The position numbers and the translations under genes are program-made. Positions 8,515 to 16,912 of a DNA stretch of 64,000 bases are shown in pieces (position 1 is the first letter of the stretch; each line of letters opens with the position of its first letter). The notes beneath the pieces were generated by a model. The model was not told where the DNA came from, did no database searches, and was given only the letters and a program-made list of their open reading frames with translations. The DNA comes from Flavobacterium sp. NKUCC04_CG. GTDB lineage: Bacteria > Bacteroidota > Bacteroidia > Flavobacteriales > Flavobacteriaceae. The stretch lies in contig NZ_JAHKRA010000003.1 of NCBI RefSeq assembly GCF_019345525.1, positions 186,001 through 250,000 on the forward strand, given 5' to 3'.

Positions 8515-10875
8515 GTGAAAACAGCTCAGCTTACTCGCTTTTTAAAACGCCATAAATTCAAATGCAGTTTCTTATTGCTTGCATTGGTGGCTTATTATTT
8601 TTGTTTGCCCAAACCCTTATTCGACAAGCCGTATTCGACGGTAATCGAAAGTGCGGAAGGATATTTACTCGGTGCGCAAATCGCTCGCGACGGCCAATGG
8701 CGCTTTCCCGAGCAAGATAGCGTTCCTTATAAATTCAAAAAAAGTCTGTTGTATTTTGAAGACGAATACTTCTATCAACATTGGGGTCTCAATCCAGTAG
8801 CCATAGTCAAAGCAGTCATCCAAAATGCAAAAGCGGGCAAGGTAGTCAGAGGAGGCAGTACTCTAACACAGCAAACCATGCGTTTGGCGCGCAATGGCAA
8901 AAAGAGAAATTATTTTGAAAAAATCATCGAAGCCATACAATCAACTCGACTGGAATTTAAATACAGTAAAGAGCGCATATTAACCTTATATGCTTCTCAA
9001 GCGCCATTTGGTGGAAATGTAGTGGGCTTGGATATGGCCTCTTGGCGTTATTTTGGTGTATCACCGCATCAACTCTCTTGGGCAGAAAGCGCTACATTAG
9101 CCGTATTACCCAATGCGCCCAAATTGATTTATCCGGGTAAAAATCAAGCCATACTTTTAAATAAACGAAATCAACTACTACTTAAATTATATAACGAAAA
9201 AGTCATTGATATACAAACTTATGAATTAGCTTTAGAAGAGCCCCTTCCACAAAAACCATATGATTTACCACAAGTCGCACCACATCTATTGACTGAAGTA
9301 TCAAAAAAAACACCACAACAACGTATAGCAACCACGATAAATTACGAAATTCAAAAAAGGGCCAATCAGATTGCTCAAAACTACTATAATCAGTATAGTC
9401 AGTCTGAAATTTACAATCTGTCCATACTCGTTGTCGATGTTAAAACACGAAACATCATCACCTATATAGGTAATTCACCAACTACGATAGCTCATCAAAA
9501 AGACGTCGATATTATACAAGCACCAAGAAGCACCGGAAGCATCTTAAAACCGTTTTTATATGCCGCTGTCATCGACGAAGCCGAGCTACTACCCGAAACC
9601 TTAATTCCCGACGTACCAACCATGATATCGGGCTATAGCCCTAAAAACTACAACCTGAGCTACGAGGGAGCCGTTCCGGCCAATCGAGCCTTATCGCGTT
9701 CGCTAAACATACCGTCGGTGTTGATGTTACAAGAATACGGTGTATATCGTTTTTACGAACAACTGCAAAAACTCAAACTACACCATATTACCAAACACCC
9801 CAATCACTATGGTTTATCCCTAATTCTAGGAGGAGCAGAAAGCAATTTATGGGATCTATGTCAGGCTTATGCCGGCTTATCATCTACTTTAAATTACTTT
9901 GTTAGTAGCAAGGGCAAATACCGTAATAACGAAATGACCTCATTGAATTGGAACCAAGAAACCATACCCGATTTAGGAAGCAATGCCCTACAAAAACCAG
10001 GATTTGGAGCCGGAGCTATTTGGCAAACCTTTGAAGCCATGCGTGAGGTAAATCGTCCGGAAGGTGATGAAGCCTGGAAGTTTTACGATTCGTCTTTGCA
10101 AATCGCTTGGAAAACCGGAACCAGTTACGGCAATCGCGACGGCTGGGCCATTGGCGTTAACAAAGATTATGTAGTGGGTATTTGGGTGGGTAACGCTACT
10201 GGAGAGGGCAGACCGTCTCTAACAGGCGTTAGCAGCGCTGCACCAATACTGTTTGATGTTTTTAATTTACTGCCACGAACAAATTGGTTCGAAACACCCT
10301 ATAACGACCTAGAAGAAGCCGATATTTGTATAACAAGTGGGTATTTAGCACAAGAAAATTGCCCTACTAAAAAGGCTTGGATTGTTGCCCGCGCCAAGAA
10401 GACAAAAACCTGTCCCTATCACTTTCTCGTACATTTGGATTCCAGTGAGCGCTATAGAGTCAATAGCAGTTGTGAACCCATTGAAAACATCCATGCAAAA
10501 TCGTGGTTTCAAATACCGCCGATTCAGGCCTTTTACTATAAAAACTATCATGTAAATTATGTCGATTTACCACCTTTTAGAGCCGATTGTATTGCACAAA
10601 ATGCCTCGCAACTCGATTTTATATATCCAAAACATCAGATGACAATCTATTTAACCAAGGATTTCAATTCGAATCTTCAACCTTTTATAGCGAAAGCAGC
10701 CTCATCAACAGGCAACAAAACGCTATTTTGGTATTTGGACAATAACTATCTCGGCACAACTACCAATTTTCACGAGTTTGAGATTAAAACCACCACTGGA
10801 ACTCATCGATTAAGTATTACCGATACCAACGGGAATGAAAAGATGATTGAAATTTACGTAAATAGCAAATCTTAA
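8515..10875 (+). CDS. pbpC: Penicillin-binding protein 1C (bifunctional peptidoglycan synthase)
   Basis: A 786-residue inner-membrane enzyme. One membrane anchor lies near residues 17-30. The GT51 glycosyltransferase domain contains FEDEYFYQHWG (catalytic Glu82) and RGGSTLTQQTMRL. The transpeptidase domain has the three penicillin-binding motifs: SILK (Ser342, Lys345), SLN in SRSLNIPS, and KTGTS at Lys533. The C-terminal 150 residues match the position of the PbpC-specific BiPBP_C domain. The start is GTG at 8515, with no nearer ATG. Linkage to alpha-2-macroglobulin is conserved in many bacteria and points to wall repair linked to protease trapping. Confidence 0.95.
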   Translation: MKTAQLTRFLKRHKFKCSFLLLALVAYYFCLPKPLFDKPYSTVIESAEGYLLGAQIARDGQWRFPEQDSVPYKFKKSLLYFEDEYFYQHWGLNPVAIVKAVIQNAKAGKVVRGGSTLTQQTMRLARNGKKRNYFEKIIEAIQSTRLEFKYSKERILTLYASQAPFGGNVVGLDMASWRYFGVSPHQLSWAESATLAVLPNAPKLIYPGKNQAILLNKRNQLLLKLYNEKVIDIQTYELALEEPLPQKPYDLPQVAPHLLTEVSKKTPQQRIATTINYEIQKRANQIAQNYYNQYSQSEIYNLSILVVDVKTRNIITYIGNSPTTIAHQKDVDIIQAPRSTGSILKPFLYAAVIDEAELLPETLIPDVPTMISGYSPKNYNLSYEGAVPANRALSRSLNIPSVLMLQEYGVYRFYEQLQKLKLHHITKHPNHYGLSLILGGAESNLWDLCQAYAGLSSTLNYFVSSKGKYRNNEMTSLNWNQETIPDLGSNALQKPGFGAGAIWQTFEAMREVNRPEGDEAWKFYDSSLQIAWKTGTSYGNRDGWAIGVNKDYVVGIWVGNATGEGRPSLTGVSSAAPILFDVFNLLPRTNWFETPYNDLEEADICITSGYLAQENCPTKKAWIVARAKKTKTCPYHFLVHLDSSERYRVNSSCEPIENIHAKSWFQIPPIQAFYYKNYHVNYVDLPPFRADCIAQNASQLDFIYPKHQMTIYLTKDFNSNLQPFIAKAASSTGNKTLFWYLDNNYLGTTTNFHEFEIKTTTGTHRLSITDTNGNEKMIEIYVNSKS

Positions 10876-11019
10876 TCAACTCGGGGAATAGCTGATCCAA
10901 AATAAAAATCCGATAGAACAGAAATTGTAAAAACACTTAAACATAAGTATATTCAAAAATAAAAACACAAGAGAAAACGGTTAACTCACTTTAAAACAAC
11001 AACATATCGAAGCTAATCA

Positions 11020-11493
11020 TTAAGGTATCGGAATAGCAAAACCAATACCGAGACGTATACCGTCTAATGACTTAAAATCCTTGTACGTTTTAAACTCATA
11101 GGTATATCCCAGACTAAAATCAATGATACCAAAGAGGCTGATGACCCCATCTGGCGTAACACTCCAAGGTGATACACTCGTTCTCAATTTAAATAGAAAC
11201 AACGCATCATTGGAATTTAGAAACATCGGACCGCCCTGATTATAAGTATTAAAAACATACACAAAACCAGCTTCGGGAACAACGATAAAATGCTCTTTCA
11301 TATACCCCATATGGGCAGTTATCGACATATCAATCCGATGATTATTAGCCAATACTTTGGAAACTCCAGGTCCAACTTGAAGGTAATTACCTCCACTATT
11401 AATATAAGCAAGATTAAAAATCGGCTTCCAAGACGGCTGAGCCAAGCTTGAAGTAATCCAACAACACACCATAAAAAAAATCCACTTTTTCAT
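11020..11493 (-). CDS. Small exported protein, probable outer-membrane beta-barrel
   Basis: Not recognised as a named family. The 157-residue product begins with a clear signal peptide (MKKWIFFMVCCWITSSLAQ) and then has alternating aromatic and glycine-rich strands (for example FSLGYTYEF and RLGIGFAIPIP) ending in a strand-like tail. This resembles a small outer-membrane beta-barrel or a barrel-like periplasmic protein. It is a single gene, convergent with pbpC, and has no visible partner. Confidence 0.7.
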   Translation of the reverse strand: MKKWIFFMVCCWITSSLAQPSWKPIFNLAYINSGGNYLQVGPGVSKVLANNHRIDMSITAHMGYMKEHFIVVPEAGFVYVFNTYNQGGPMFLNSNDALFLFKLRTSVSPWSVTPDGVISLFGIIDFSLGYTYEFKTYKDFKSLDGIRLGIGFAIPIP

Positions 11494-11657
11494 ATAAATT
11501 CATGACAAACACTGATTATACAAAATACACAAATATTTTTAAATCAGCGTATTGCTCAAACAAAAATTATGGAACCGCAGTAACGATTAGCCGAATTAAA
11601 CAATTCTAAAGCCTTAGTCAACGTTTAAGACAGCAACACCCCATATCCCTAACTAAC

Positions 11658-11690
11658 AAAAAAAACCGCTAACTCTGAGAGTTAGCGGTT
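11658..11690 (-). terminator. Intrinsic terminator of rng
   Basis: A 12-bp perfect stem (AACCGCTAACTC / GAGTTAGCGGTT, loop TGA) lies at 11664-11690, immediately beyond the rng stop codon. On the minus strand it is followed by a run of eight T. Confidence 0.85.
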
Positions 11691-11695
11691 TAAAT

Positions 11696-13252
11696 TTATT
11701 CTGAAACTTCATTCCCTTTTTCATCAAAGAAATGGTATTCTAGAAACGTGTAAGCGTCACGTGGTATAATTTTTATCCATTTTTTATATTCAAAAAACCA
11801 TTTTGAACGTACCGATGGAAAACCTTTTGTCAGATATGCTGCAACAAAAGGGTGTGTATTCAAGACCACCTTAGGGTGATCTTTTACAATTCTTTCTAGG
11901 CTAGACTTGATTTTATCGACAATTAAGATAGGAGCCTCTATTTCACCGTTTTCATTATTCGGATCTTCTTCTCTTGTCTTGATATTTACTTCTGGTCTAA
12001 CTCTTTGTCTAGTGATTTGAATCAATCCAAATTTACTAGGAGGCAAGATCTTATGTTTTGCTTTATCATCACTCATTTCTTCTTTGAGATAATCATATAG
12101 TTTTTTTCTATTTTCTGGATTTCCCATATCAATAAAATCAACTACAATAATACCACCCATATCGCGGAGTCTAAGTTGTCGAGCAATTTCGGCAGCCGCA
12201 ATTAAATTGACCTCAAGAGCAGTATCTTCCTGAGACTGAGCTTTATTAGAGCGATTTCCACTGTTCACATCGATTACATGCAACGCCTCTGTATGTTCTA
12301 TAATCAGGTAGGCTCCTTTACTCATAGAAACGGTTTTCCCGAAGGAAGTTTTAATCTGGCGTTCAATGTTGTACTTTTCAAAAAGAGGTAACTCTTTCGA
12401 TTGGTAATGCTTCACAATAGAAACCTTTGAAGGAGCAATCTCTTGCAAATAGTCCTTCGTTTGATAGTATAACTCTTCATCGTCAATATATATTCCGGTG
12501 AAGGTATCATTAAAGACATCTCTTAAAATCGAAGATGCTCTATTAACCTCACCCAACACTTTAGAGGGATGATGAGCAGTAACTAACCTTTTGCACATAC
12601 TGTTCCATTTGTCCATTAAGTTTTGCAAGTCTTTATCCAACTCGGCCACTTTCATGCCTTCTGCAACGGTGCGTACAATAACACCAAAGCCTTTCTGTTT
12701 GATCGATTGAACCAAGCGTTTTAAACGCTCTTTTTCTTCTTTGGATTCAATCTTTTGCGAAATTGAAATACGATCGGAAAAGGGTACTAGAACAACATAT
12801 CTACCTGCCAAAGAAAGCTCAGAGCTAATTCTTGGTCCTTTGGTAGAAATAGGTTCTTTAACAACCTGAACCAAAAGCGATTGATTGGCACTTAACACAT
12901 CGGTGATGGTACCATCTTTATCAATTTCCTTTTCAAAAGGAATGCTTTTAAGGGAGTAATCTTTTAATTTACCTGCGCTTACAAGTTTCGTGAATTTCAA
13001 CAGGGTCGGTAGGTTTGGACCTAAGTCATGATAATGAAGAAAAGCATCTTTCTCAAAACCAACATTAACAAATGCGGCATTGAGTCCGGCTACTGGTTTT
13101 CGTATTTTTGCAATAAAAATATCTCCCACTTGAAAACCATTGTCTTCTTCTTTATCTCTGTGTAATTCAATTAGTTTTCCATCTTTTAATAAGGCAAAAT
13201 CTACGGCTTCAGAATTGGATCTAATGATTAATTCTTTATTCACACGGTACAT
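11696..13252 (-). CDS. rng: Ribonuclease G/E family endoribonuclease
   Basis: Cleaves single-stranded RNA, for example in 16S rRNA 5' maturation and mRNA decay. From the ATG at 13252 the protein is 518 residues (MYRVNKELIIRS), the usual length for flavobacterial RNase G; the frame can be extended to a TTG at 13303, but the extra residues do not look like family sequence. An S1-like RNA-binding region occupies the N-terminal quarter. The catalytic core contains HVIDVNSGNRS and GGIIVVDFIDM, whose aspartates bind the metal. There is no long RNase E-like C-terminal scaffold. It lies downstream of HU and a 30-residue basic protein but is separated from them by a terminator. Confidence 0.95.
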   Translation of the reverse strand: MYRVNKELIIRSNSEAVDFALLKDGKLIELHRDKEEDNGFQVGDIFIAKIRKPVAGLNAAFVNVGFEKDAFLHYHDLGPNLPTLLKFTKLVSAGKLKDYSLKSIPFEKEIDKDGTITDVLSANQSLLVQVVKEPISTKGPRISSELSLAGRYVVLVPFSDRISISQKIESKEEKERLKRLVQSIKQKGFGVIVRTVAEGMKVAELDKDLQNLMDKWNSMCKRLVTAHHPSKVLGEVNRASSILRDVFNDTFTGIYIDDEELYYQTKDYLQEIAPSKVSIVKHYQSKELPLFEKYNIERQIKTSFGKTVSMSKGAYLIIEHTEALHVIDVNSGNRSNKAQSQEDTALEVNLIAAAEIARQLRLRDMGGIIVVDFIDMGNPENRKKLYDYLKEEMSDDKAKHKILPPSKFGLIQITRQRVRPEVNIKTREEDPNNENGEIEAPILIVDKIKSSLERIVKDHPKVVLNTHPFVAAYLTKGFPSVRSKWFFEYKKWIKIIPRDAYTFLEYHFFDEKGNEVSE

Positions 13253-13422
13253 TTTTATCCATACTTGCTTTGTTGTTTGTTTTGACAAGCTAACGCCTAA
13301 CAATTAGGTACAGATGGATTAAACAATCTTTTTACAAGTTTATAAAAAACTTATAATTCTTCATTGATTTTAATTATTAAAATATAAATCTACGAAAAAA
13401 ATCTAATAAATTTTCTTTTTTT

Positions 13423-13462
13423 AAAAAAAAGAAAAAGTAGTTTAAAACTACTTTTTCTTTTT
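13423..13462 (-). terminator. Terminator formed partly by the stop codon of the 30-residue gene
   Basis: A perfect 15-bp inverted repeat (13426-13440 with 13448-13462, 7-base loop) is followed on the minus strand by more T residues. Its upstream arm consists of the last lysine codons and the TAG stop of the small basic gene, so coding sequence and terminator overlap. Confidence 0.65.
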
Positions 13463-13540
13463 GTGACGGTTAGCTCTCGCTCTTTTTTTACGTTTGTGAG
13501 TCGCTACCTTATGTCTTTTTCTTTTTTTACCACTTGGCAT
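13448..13540 (-). CDS. Very small, highly basic 30-residue protein
   Basis: An ATG at 13540 opens 30 codons ending in TAG. The product begins MPSGKKRKRHKVATHKRKKR and ends in KKKK; about two thirds of its residues are lysine, arginine or histidine. It starts 27 bases after the HU stop on the same strand, so the two are probably co-transcribed. I recall close homologues annotated as small hypothetical proteins in many flavobacteria. The composition suggests an RNA- or ribosome-binding peptide, comparable in size to ribosomal protein THX, but the sequence is not THX. Ribosome or nucleoid association is inference. Confidence 0.8.
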   Translation of the reverse strand: MPSGKKRKRHKVATHKRKKRARANRHKKKK

Positions 13541-13566
13541 AATGTGTGTAGTTTAGAGATTAATAC

Positions 13567-13863
13567 TTATTTAATTTTTACTTCTGTGTTTGCTTTAACG
13601 CCTTCTACAAATACCTTAGCGGGTTTAAATGCCGGGATGTTGTGTGCTGGAATCTTAATTGTAGTGTTTTTTGAAATGTTTCTTCCCGTTTTCTCAGCTC
13701 TTGTCTTGATGATAAAACTTCCGAAACCTCTTAGGTATACGTTATCACCGGATTCCAAAGCGTGTTTAACTTCTTCCATAAAAGTTTCAACCGTCGCCTG
13801 CACGTCTCCTTTTTCAAGCCCTAATTTCTCCGAAATTTTAGCTACAATGTCTGCTTTCGTCAT
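13567..13863 (-). CDS. HU/IHF family DNA-binding protein
   Basis: A 98-residue nucleoid protein that bends DNA as a dimer. It shows the HU fold order: an N-terminal helical segment (MTKADIVAKISEKLGL), the conserved VYLRGFGSF strand, and the DNA-binding arm with KTTIKIPAHNIPAFKPAK, including the proline that intercalates in DNA. The C-terminal tail (VEGVKANTEVKIK) is slightly longer than in E. coli HU. It is preceded by a strong promoter match and followed by the 30-residue basic gene. HU and IHF subunits cannot be separated from sequence alone; HU-type is more likely. Confidence 0.95.
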   Translation of the reverse strand: MTKADIVAKISEKLGLEKGDVQATVETFMEEVKHALESGDNVYLRGFGSFIIKTRAEKTGRNISKNTTIKIPAHNIPAFKPAKVFVEGVKANTEVKIK

Positions 13864-13909
13864 TTTAGTTATAATTTATTTTATTGTCGTCTGTTTTTTT
13901 TAGAGTGTG

Positions 13910-13941
13910 CAAATATATTAATTAATAATCCAATAATTCAA
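13910..13941 (-). promoter_or_regulatory. Bacteroidota promoter for HU
   Basis: On the minus strand TTG (13941-13939), a 21-base spacer and TATATTTG (13917-13910) match the Bacteroidota -33/-7 consensus exactly. The -7 element lies about 47 bases upstream of the HU start. Confidence 0.75.
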
Positions 13942-13975
13942 CGTTAATCAATTAAAATTTAATCATATAAAGTTT

Positions 13976-13983
13976 TAAGTTTG
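13976..13983 (+). promoter_or_regulatory. -7 element for mutY
   Basis: TAAGTTTG matches TAnnTTTG and lies 18 bases before the ATG at 14002. It overlaps the TTG at 13981, which makes that TTG unlikely as a start codon. No -33 TTG at the proper distance was seen. Confidence 0.5.
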
Positions 13984-14001
13984 CAGTTCACATATTTTAA
14001 G

Positions 14002-15039
14002 ATGCTTTTTTCTAACAAACTAATTGCTTGGTACTTACAAAACAAACGGGATTTACCCTGGCGCGAAACGCAGGATCCTTACGCAATTTGGCTGTCAGAA
14101 ATAATTCTTCAACAAACCCGAGTGGCACAAGGATTACCGTATTATGAGGCTTTTTTAAATCAATATCCAACCGTCTTTGATTTAGCTAAAGCCCCTGAAG
14201 ACGAGGTACTAAGGCTTTGGCAAGGACTCGGCTATTACTCTAGAGCTCGAAATTTACACGCCACAGCCAAAAAAATTGCTGAAGATTTCCAAGGAAACTT
14301 CCCCTCCACTTATAAAGAGCTCCTTTTATTAAAGGGAATCGGACAATATACCGCAGCGGCTATTGCCTCTTTTGCATTTAAGGAACAGCTACCCGTGGTT
14401 GACGGTAATGTTTTTCGTGTACTGGCGCGCTATTTCGGCATCAAATCCGATATATCAACCGCTACTACCAAAAAAGAATTTACCGCCCTTGCAGGCTCTT
14501 TATTGCCGCCAAAACAAGCCGGACTTTTCAATCAAGCTATTATGGACTTTGGAGCAACGGTTTGTACGCCTAAAAATCCGGCCTGCAATTTATGTATCTA
14601 TAACGAAGATTGCTTGGCCTATCAAACCAATCAAGTATCGATTTTACCTGTCAAATTGAGCAAAACCAAAGTTAGCTCGCGTTTTTTGAATTACCTAATT
14701 TACAAAGACCCAACACAACAAACGCAAATCCAACAACGCACCTCTAAAGATATTTGGCAACAACTCTACGAATTTCCGCTAATTGAAACCGTAGAAACCG
14801 TTGAAGAATCAAAAATAGAACAACTCATTTACCAACGGCATACCGGATTTGAACTTCAGCGAATTACTAAAATAAACTCGCAACCTATAATCCATAAATT
14901 ATCACATCGCAAATTGCATATTAATTTCTGGGAAATAGAAGTCAACAATACATTAAGTCACGGACTCCCCTTTTCACAGCTTAAAATGTTTGCTTTTCCA
15001 ATAGTTATTCATAACTTTATAGTTCAGCATTACGAATAA
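14002..15039 (+). CDS. mutY: A/G-specific adenine DNA glycosylase
   Basis: Removes adenine paired with 8-oxoguanine in base excision repair. From the ATG at 14002 the protein has 345 residues. It shows SEIILQQT with the catalytic glutamate (Glu33), the helix-hairpin-helix LLLKGIGQYTAAAIASFAF, the catalytic aspartate in PVVDGNVFRV, and a C-x6-C-x2-C-x5-C iron-sulfur cluster motif (CTPKNPACNLCIYNEDC). The C-terminal third is the NUDIX-like 8-oxoG recognition domain. It begins the mutY-ssb-gldD series common in flavobacteria. Confidence 0.95.
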   Translation: MLFSNKLIAWYLQNKRDLPWRETQDPYAIWLSEIILQQTRVAQGLPYYEAFLNQYPTVFDLAKAPEDEVLRLWQGLGYYSRARNLHATAKKIAEDFQGNFPSTYKELLLLKGIGQYTAAAIASFAFKEQLPVVDGNVFRVLARYFGIKSDISTATTKKEFTALAGSLLPPKQAGLFNQAIMDFGATVCTPKNPACNLCIYNEDCLAYQTNQVSILPVKLSKTKVSSRFLNYLIYKDPTQQTQIQQRTSKDIWQQLYEFPLIETVETVEESKIEQLIYQRHTGFELQRITKINSQPIIHKLSHRKLHINFWEIEVNNTLSHGLPFSQLKMFAFPIVIHNFIVQHYE

Positions 15040-15085
15040 GGCTTTTTTAAACGACATAACTTTTGAATTTATCTTTCTATCAATT

Positions 15086-15529
15086 ATGAATGGAACACTG
15101 AACAAAGTAACCCTTATAGGTCATCTTGGAGATGACGTAAAAATGCACTATTTCGAAAATGGAAATTGCATTGGTCGTTTTGCCTTAGCCACCAATGAGG
15201 TGTATATCAATAAAACCACCAACGAAAAAATAACCTCCACCGAATGGCACAATCTCGTGGTCCGGAACAAGGCCGCAGAACTCTGTGAAAAATACCTTTC
15301 CAAAGGCGATAAGATTTATATAGAAGGTCGAATCCGAAGCCGTCAATGGCAAGCTGAGGATGGAACAGCCAAACACACTACGGAAATTCAGGTTATGGAG
15401 TTTATTTTTTTAAACACCAAAAAAGATACCGATTCCAAAGGGAAACCAAATCCGCTTTCGGAAAAACAAATTGCTATTAACAATTTTGAAATCCCGAGAG
15501 AAACCAACGAAGACGATTTGCCTTTTTAA
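15086..15529 (+). CDS. ssb: Single-stranded DNA-binding protein
   Basis: A 147-residue protein with an N-terminal OB fold (LNKVTLIGHLGDDVKM, STEWHNLVV and GDKIYIEGRIRSRQW) and a flexible tail that ends in the acidic EDDLPF tip, which binds partner repair and replication proteins. It starts 46 bases after mutY. A terminator follows directly, so it is the last gene of its transcript. Confidence 0.96.
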   Translation: MNGTLNKVTLIGHLGDDVKMHYFENGNCIGRFALATNEVYINKTTNEKITSTEWHNLVVRNKAAELCEKYLSKGDKIYIEGRIRSRQWQAEDGTAKHTTEIQVMEFIFLNTKKDTDSKGKPNPLSEKQIAINNFEIPRETNEDDLPF

Positions 15530-15546
15530 GCGCAGTAAAATACTTT

Positions 15547-15602
15547 AAGAGCTGATCGGCAATCCTACACAAAATGGATAAAAGTCAATCAGCTCTTTTT
15601 GA
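15547..15602 (+). terminator. Terminator after ssb
   Basis: A 10-bp perfect stem (AAGAGCTGAT at 15547-15556 with ATCAGCTCTT at 15588-15597) encloses a 31-base loop and is followed by T residues. The long loop makes it less canonical than the other terminators of the window. Confidence 0.6.
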
Positions 15603-15719
15603 TTTTTGTATTACTCGATTTATTTTTTTGTGATTAAAGTGTATTTTTACAAGCTAACTTGTATATTTACCCCGAAATAACCTCAACGAGCAAACACCCT
15701 TAAAAATCAAACGATTCCA

Positions 15720-16292
15720 ATGACATATCGCATCAACTACCTTTGCCTTATCACCTTCCTTATCACTTGTAGTTTCGTATCGTGTAAAGATGTTTTGATT
15801 CCCAAACCGGATGCCTTATTGAGCCTGGAATACCCAAAAGCGCAATACGAAACAGTTCAAAACGACTGTTCGTTTTCCTTTGAAAAAAACAATTGGGCAA
15901 GCCTTGAACAAAAGCCATCTTGCGGTTTTGAAATTCACTACCCCGCTATGAAAGCTACGGTTTTTATCAATTATAAACCGATTGACAACAATTTAACGGC
16001 CTTGCTTAAAGATGCTCAAAAACTCACTTACGAACATTTTATTAAAGCAGACGAAATCACCTCCCAACCCTTTGTAAACGACCAAGACAAGGTGTATGGA
16101 ATGTTTTACTCCGTATCTGGAGATGCCGCTACTAATGCACAATTCTACGCCACAGACAGCGTAAAGAATTTTATGGTAGCCTCATTATATTTTTATGCCA
16201 AACCCAATTACGACTCGATATTACCCGCTGCAGAATACATTAAAAAAGACATGTATCGCCTTATGGAGTCGATACACTGGAAGAACAAATAG
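15720..16292 (+). CDS. gldD: Gliding motility lipoprotein GldD
   Basis: GldD is needed for gliding and for the type IX secretion system in Flavobacterium; its molecular role is unclear. This 190-residue protein has a lipoprotein signal with FVSC at Cys22 and the family-typical YPKAQYE and FEIHYPAMKATVFINYKP segments. The organism is therefore likely to have a T9SS and possibly to glide. In F. johnsoniae gldE lies directly before and overlaps gldD; here ssb and its terminator precede gldD instead and gldE is absent. Convergent with the metal-binding lipoprotein gene. Confidence 0.9.
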   Translation: MTYRINYLCLITFLITCSFVSCKDVLIPKPDALLSLEYPKAQYETVQNDCSFSFEKNNWASLEQKPSCGFEIHYPAMKATVFINYKPIDNNLTALLKDAQKLTYEHFIKADEITSQPFVNDQDKVYGMFYSVSGDAATNAQFYATDSVKNFMVASLYFYAKPNYDSILPAAEYIKKDMYRLMESIHWKNK

Positions 16293-16362
16293 GCAGGTAT
16301 GCCTTTAGACACCTCCAAACCAAGCTTTGTTGATTCGAAGAGAAGTTTTTGGGGAAATCCAT

Positions 16363-16400
16363 AAAAAAAGGATTTAAAGCGCGCTTTAAATCCTTTTTTT
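16363..16400. terminator. Bidirectional terminator between gldD and the HMA gene
   Basis: A perfect 38-bp palindrome centred at 16381/16382, with seven A on one side and seven T on the other, lies between two convergent genes. It can terminate transcription from both sides. Confidence 0.85.
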
Positions 16401-16442
16401 TCAAATGAACTAATCAACTATTTAATAACAAAAAAATTATTT

Positions 16443-16817
16443 TTAACTGGCTTTTTTTGTCTCCAAATGGGCCACTTTATATATACCGTTTGCGATTTTT
16501 TCAACTGTTTTAGTAATCGTTTCTGAATTTTGTTTGGCATCATCAAATTCCACAACCGCTTTTTTGGTTTCAAAATCAACCTTGGCCGTTTTAACACCGT
16601 CTAAAGCTGCTAATTTCGATTCGATAAGCTTGGCACATCCCAAAGCACAGGTCATTCCCTCTACTTCAAAACTCGCTAGCTCCATCGCCCCTGTTCCACT
16701 AACTGCTGTTTTTTCTTCTTGTTGCACCGTTAGTTGTTCTGACTTTCCTCCTTCTTTACAAGCGGAAAAAAGCAAAATAACCAAAGCAAACCCAGCCATA
16801 CATTTTGTCATATTCAT
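16443..16817 (-). CDS. Heavy-metal-associated (HMA) domain lipoprotein
   Basis: A 124-residue envelope lipoprotein (LFSAC, Cys20). After a linker, residues about 46-118 form an HMA-type ferredoxin-like domain with the core GMTCALGCAK. The metal-binding cysteines, Cys57 and Cys61, are spaced CxxxC and not the usual CxxC; I recall the same spacing in other flavobacterial homologues. It probably binds or passes on copper or another soft metal in the periplasm. No metal transporter lies next to it. Confidence 0.85.
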   Translation of the reverse strand: MNMTKCMAGFALVILLFSACKEGGKSEQLTVQQEEKTAVSGTGAMELASFEVEGMTCALGCAKLIESKLAALDGVKTAKVDFETKKAVVEFDDAKQNSETITKTVEKIANGIYKVAHLETKKAS

Positions 16818-16912
16818 CGTTTATCTATTTAATATCCAAATTGTTCTCTTTTACAAAAGTAATCAAAAGCAACAAAAAACACCTTGCTTTTTCAATTCAA
16901 TTGTATTAAAAA

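Noticed and set aside
13463..13903. Plus-strand 146-residue frame opposite HU
   Set aside because: It is antisense to HU and the 30-residue gene, both well supported, and its translation resembles no known protein.
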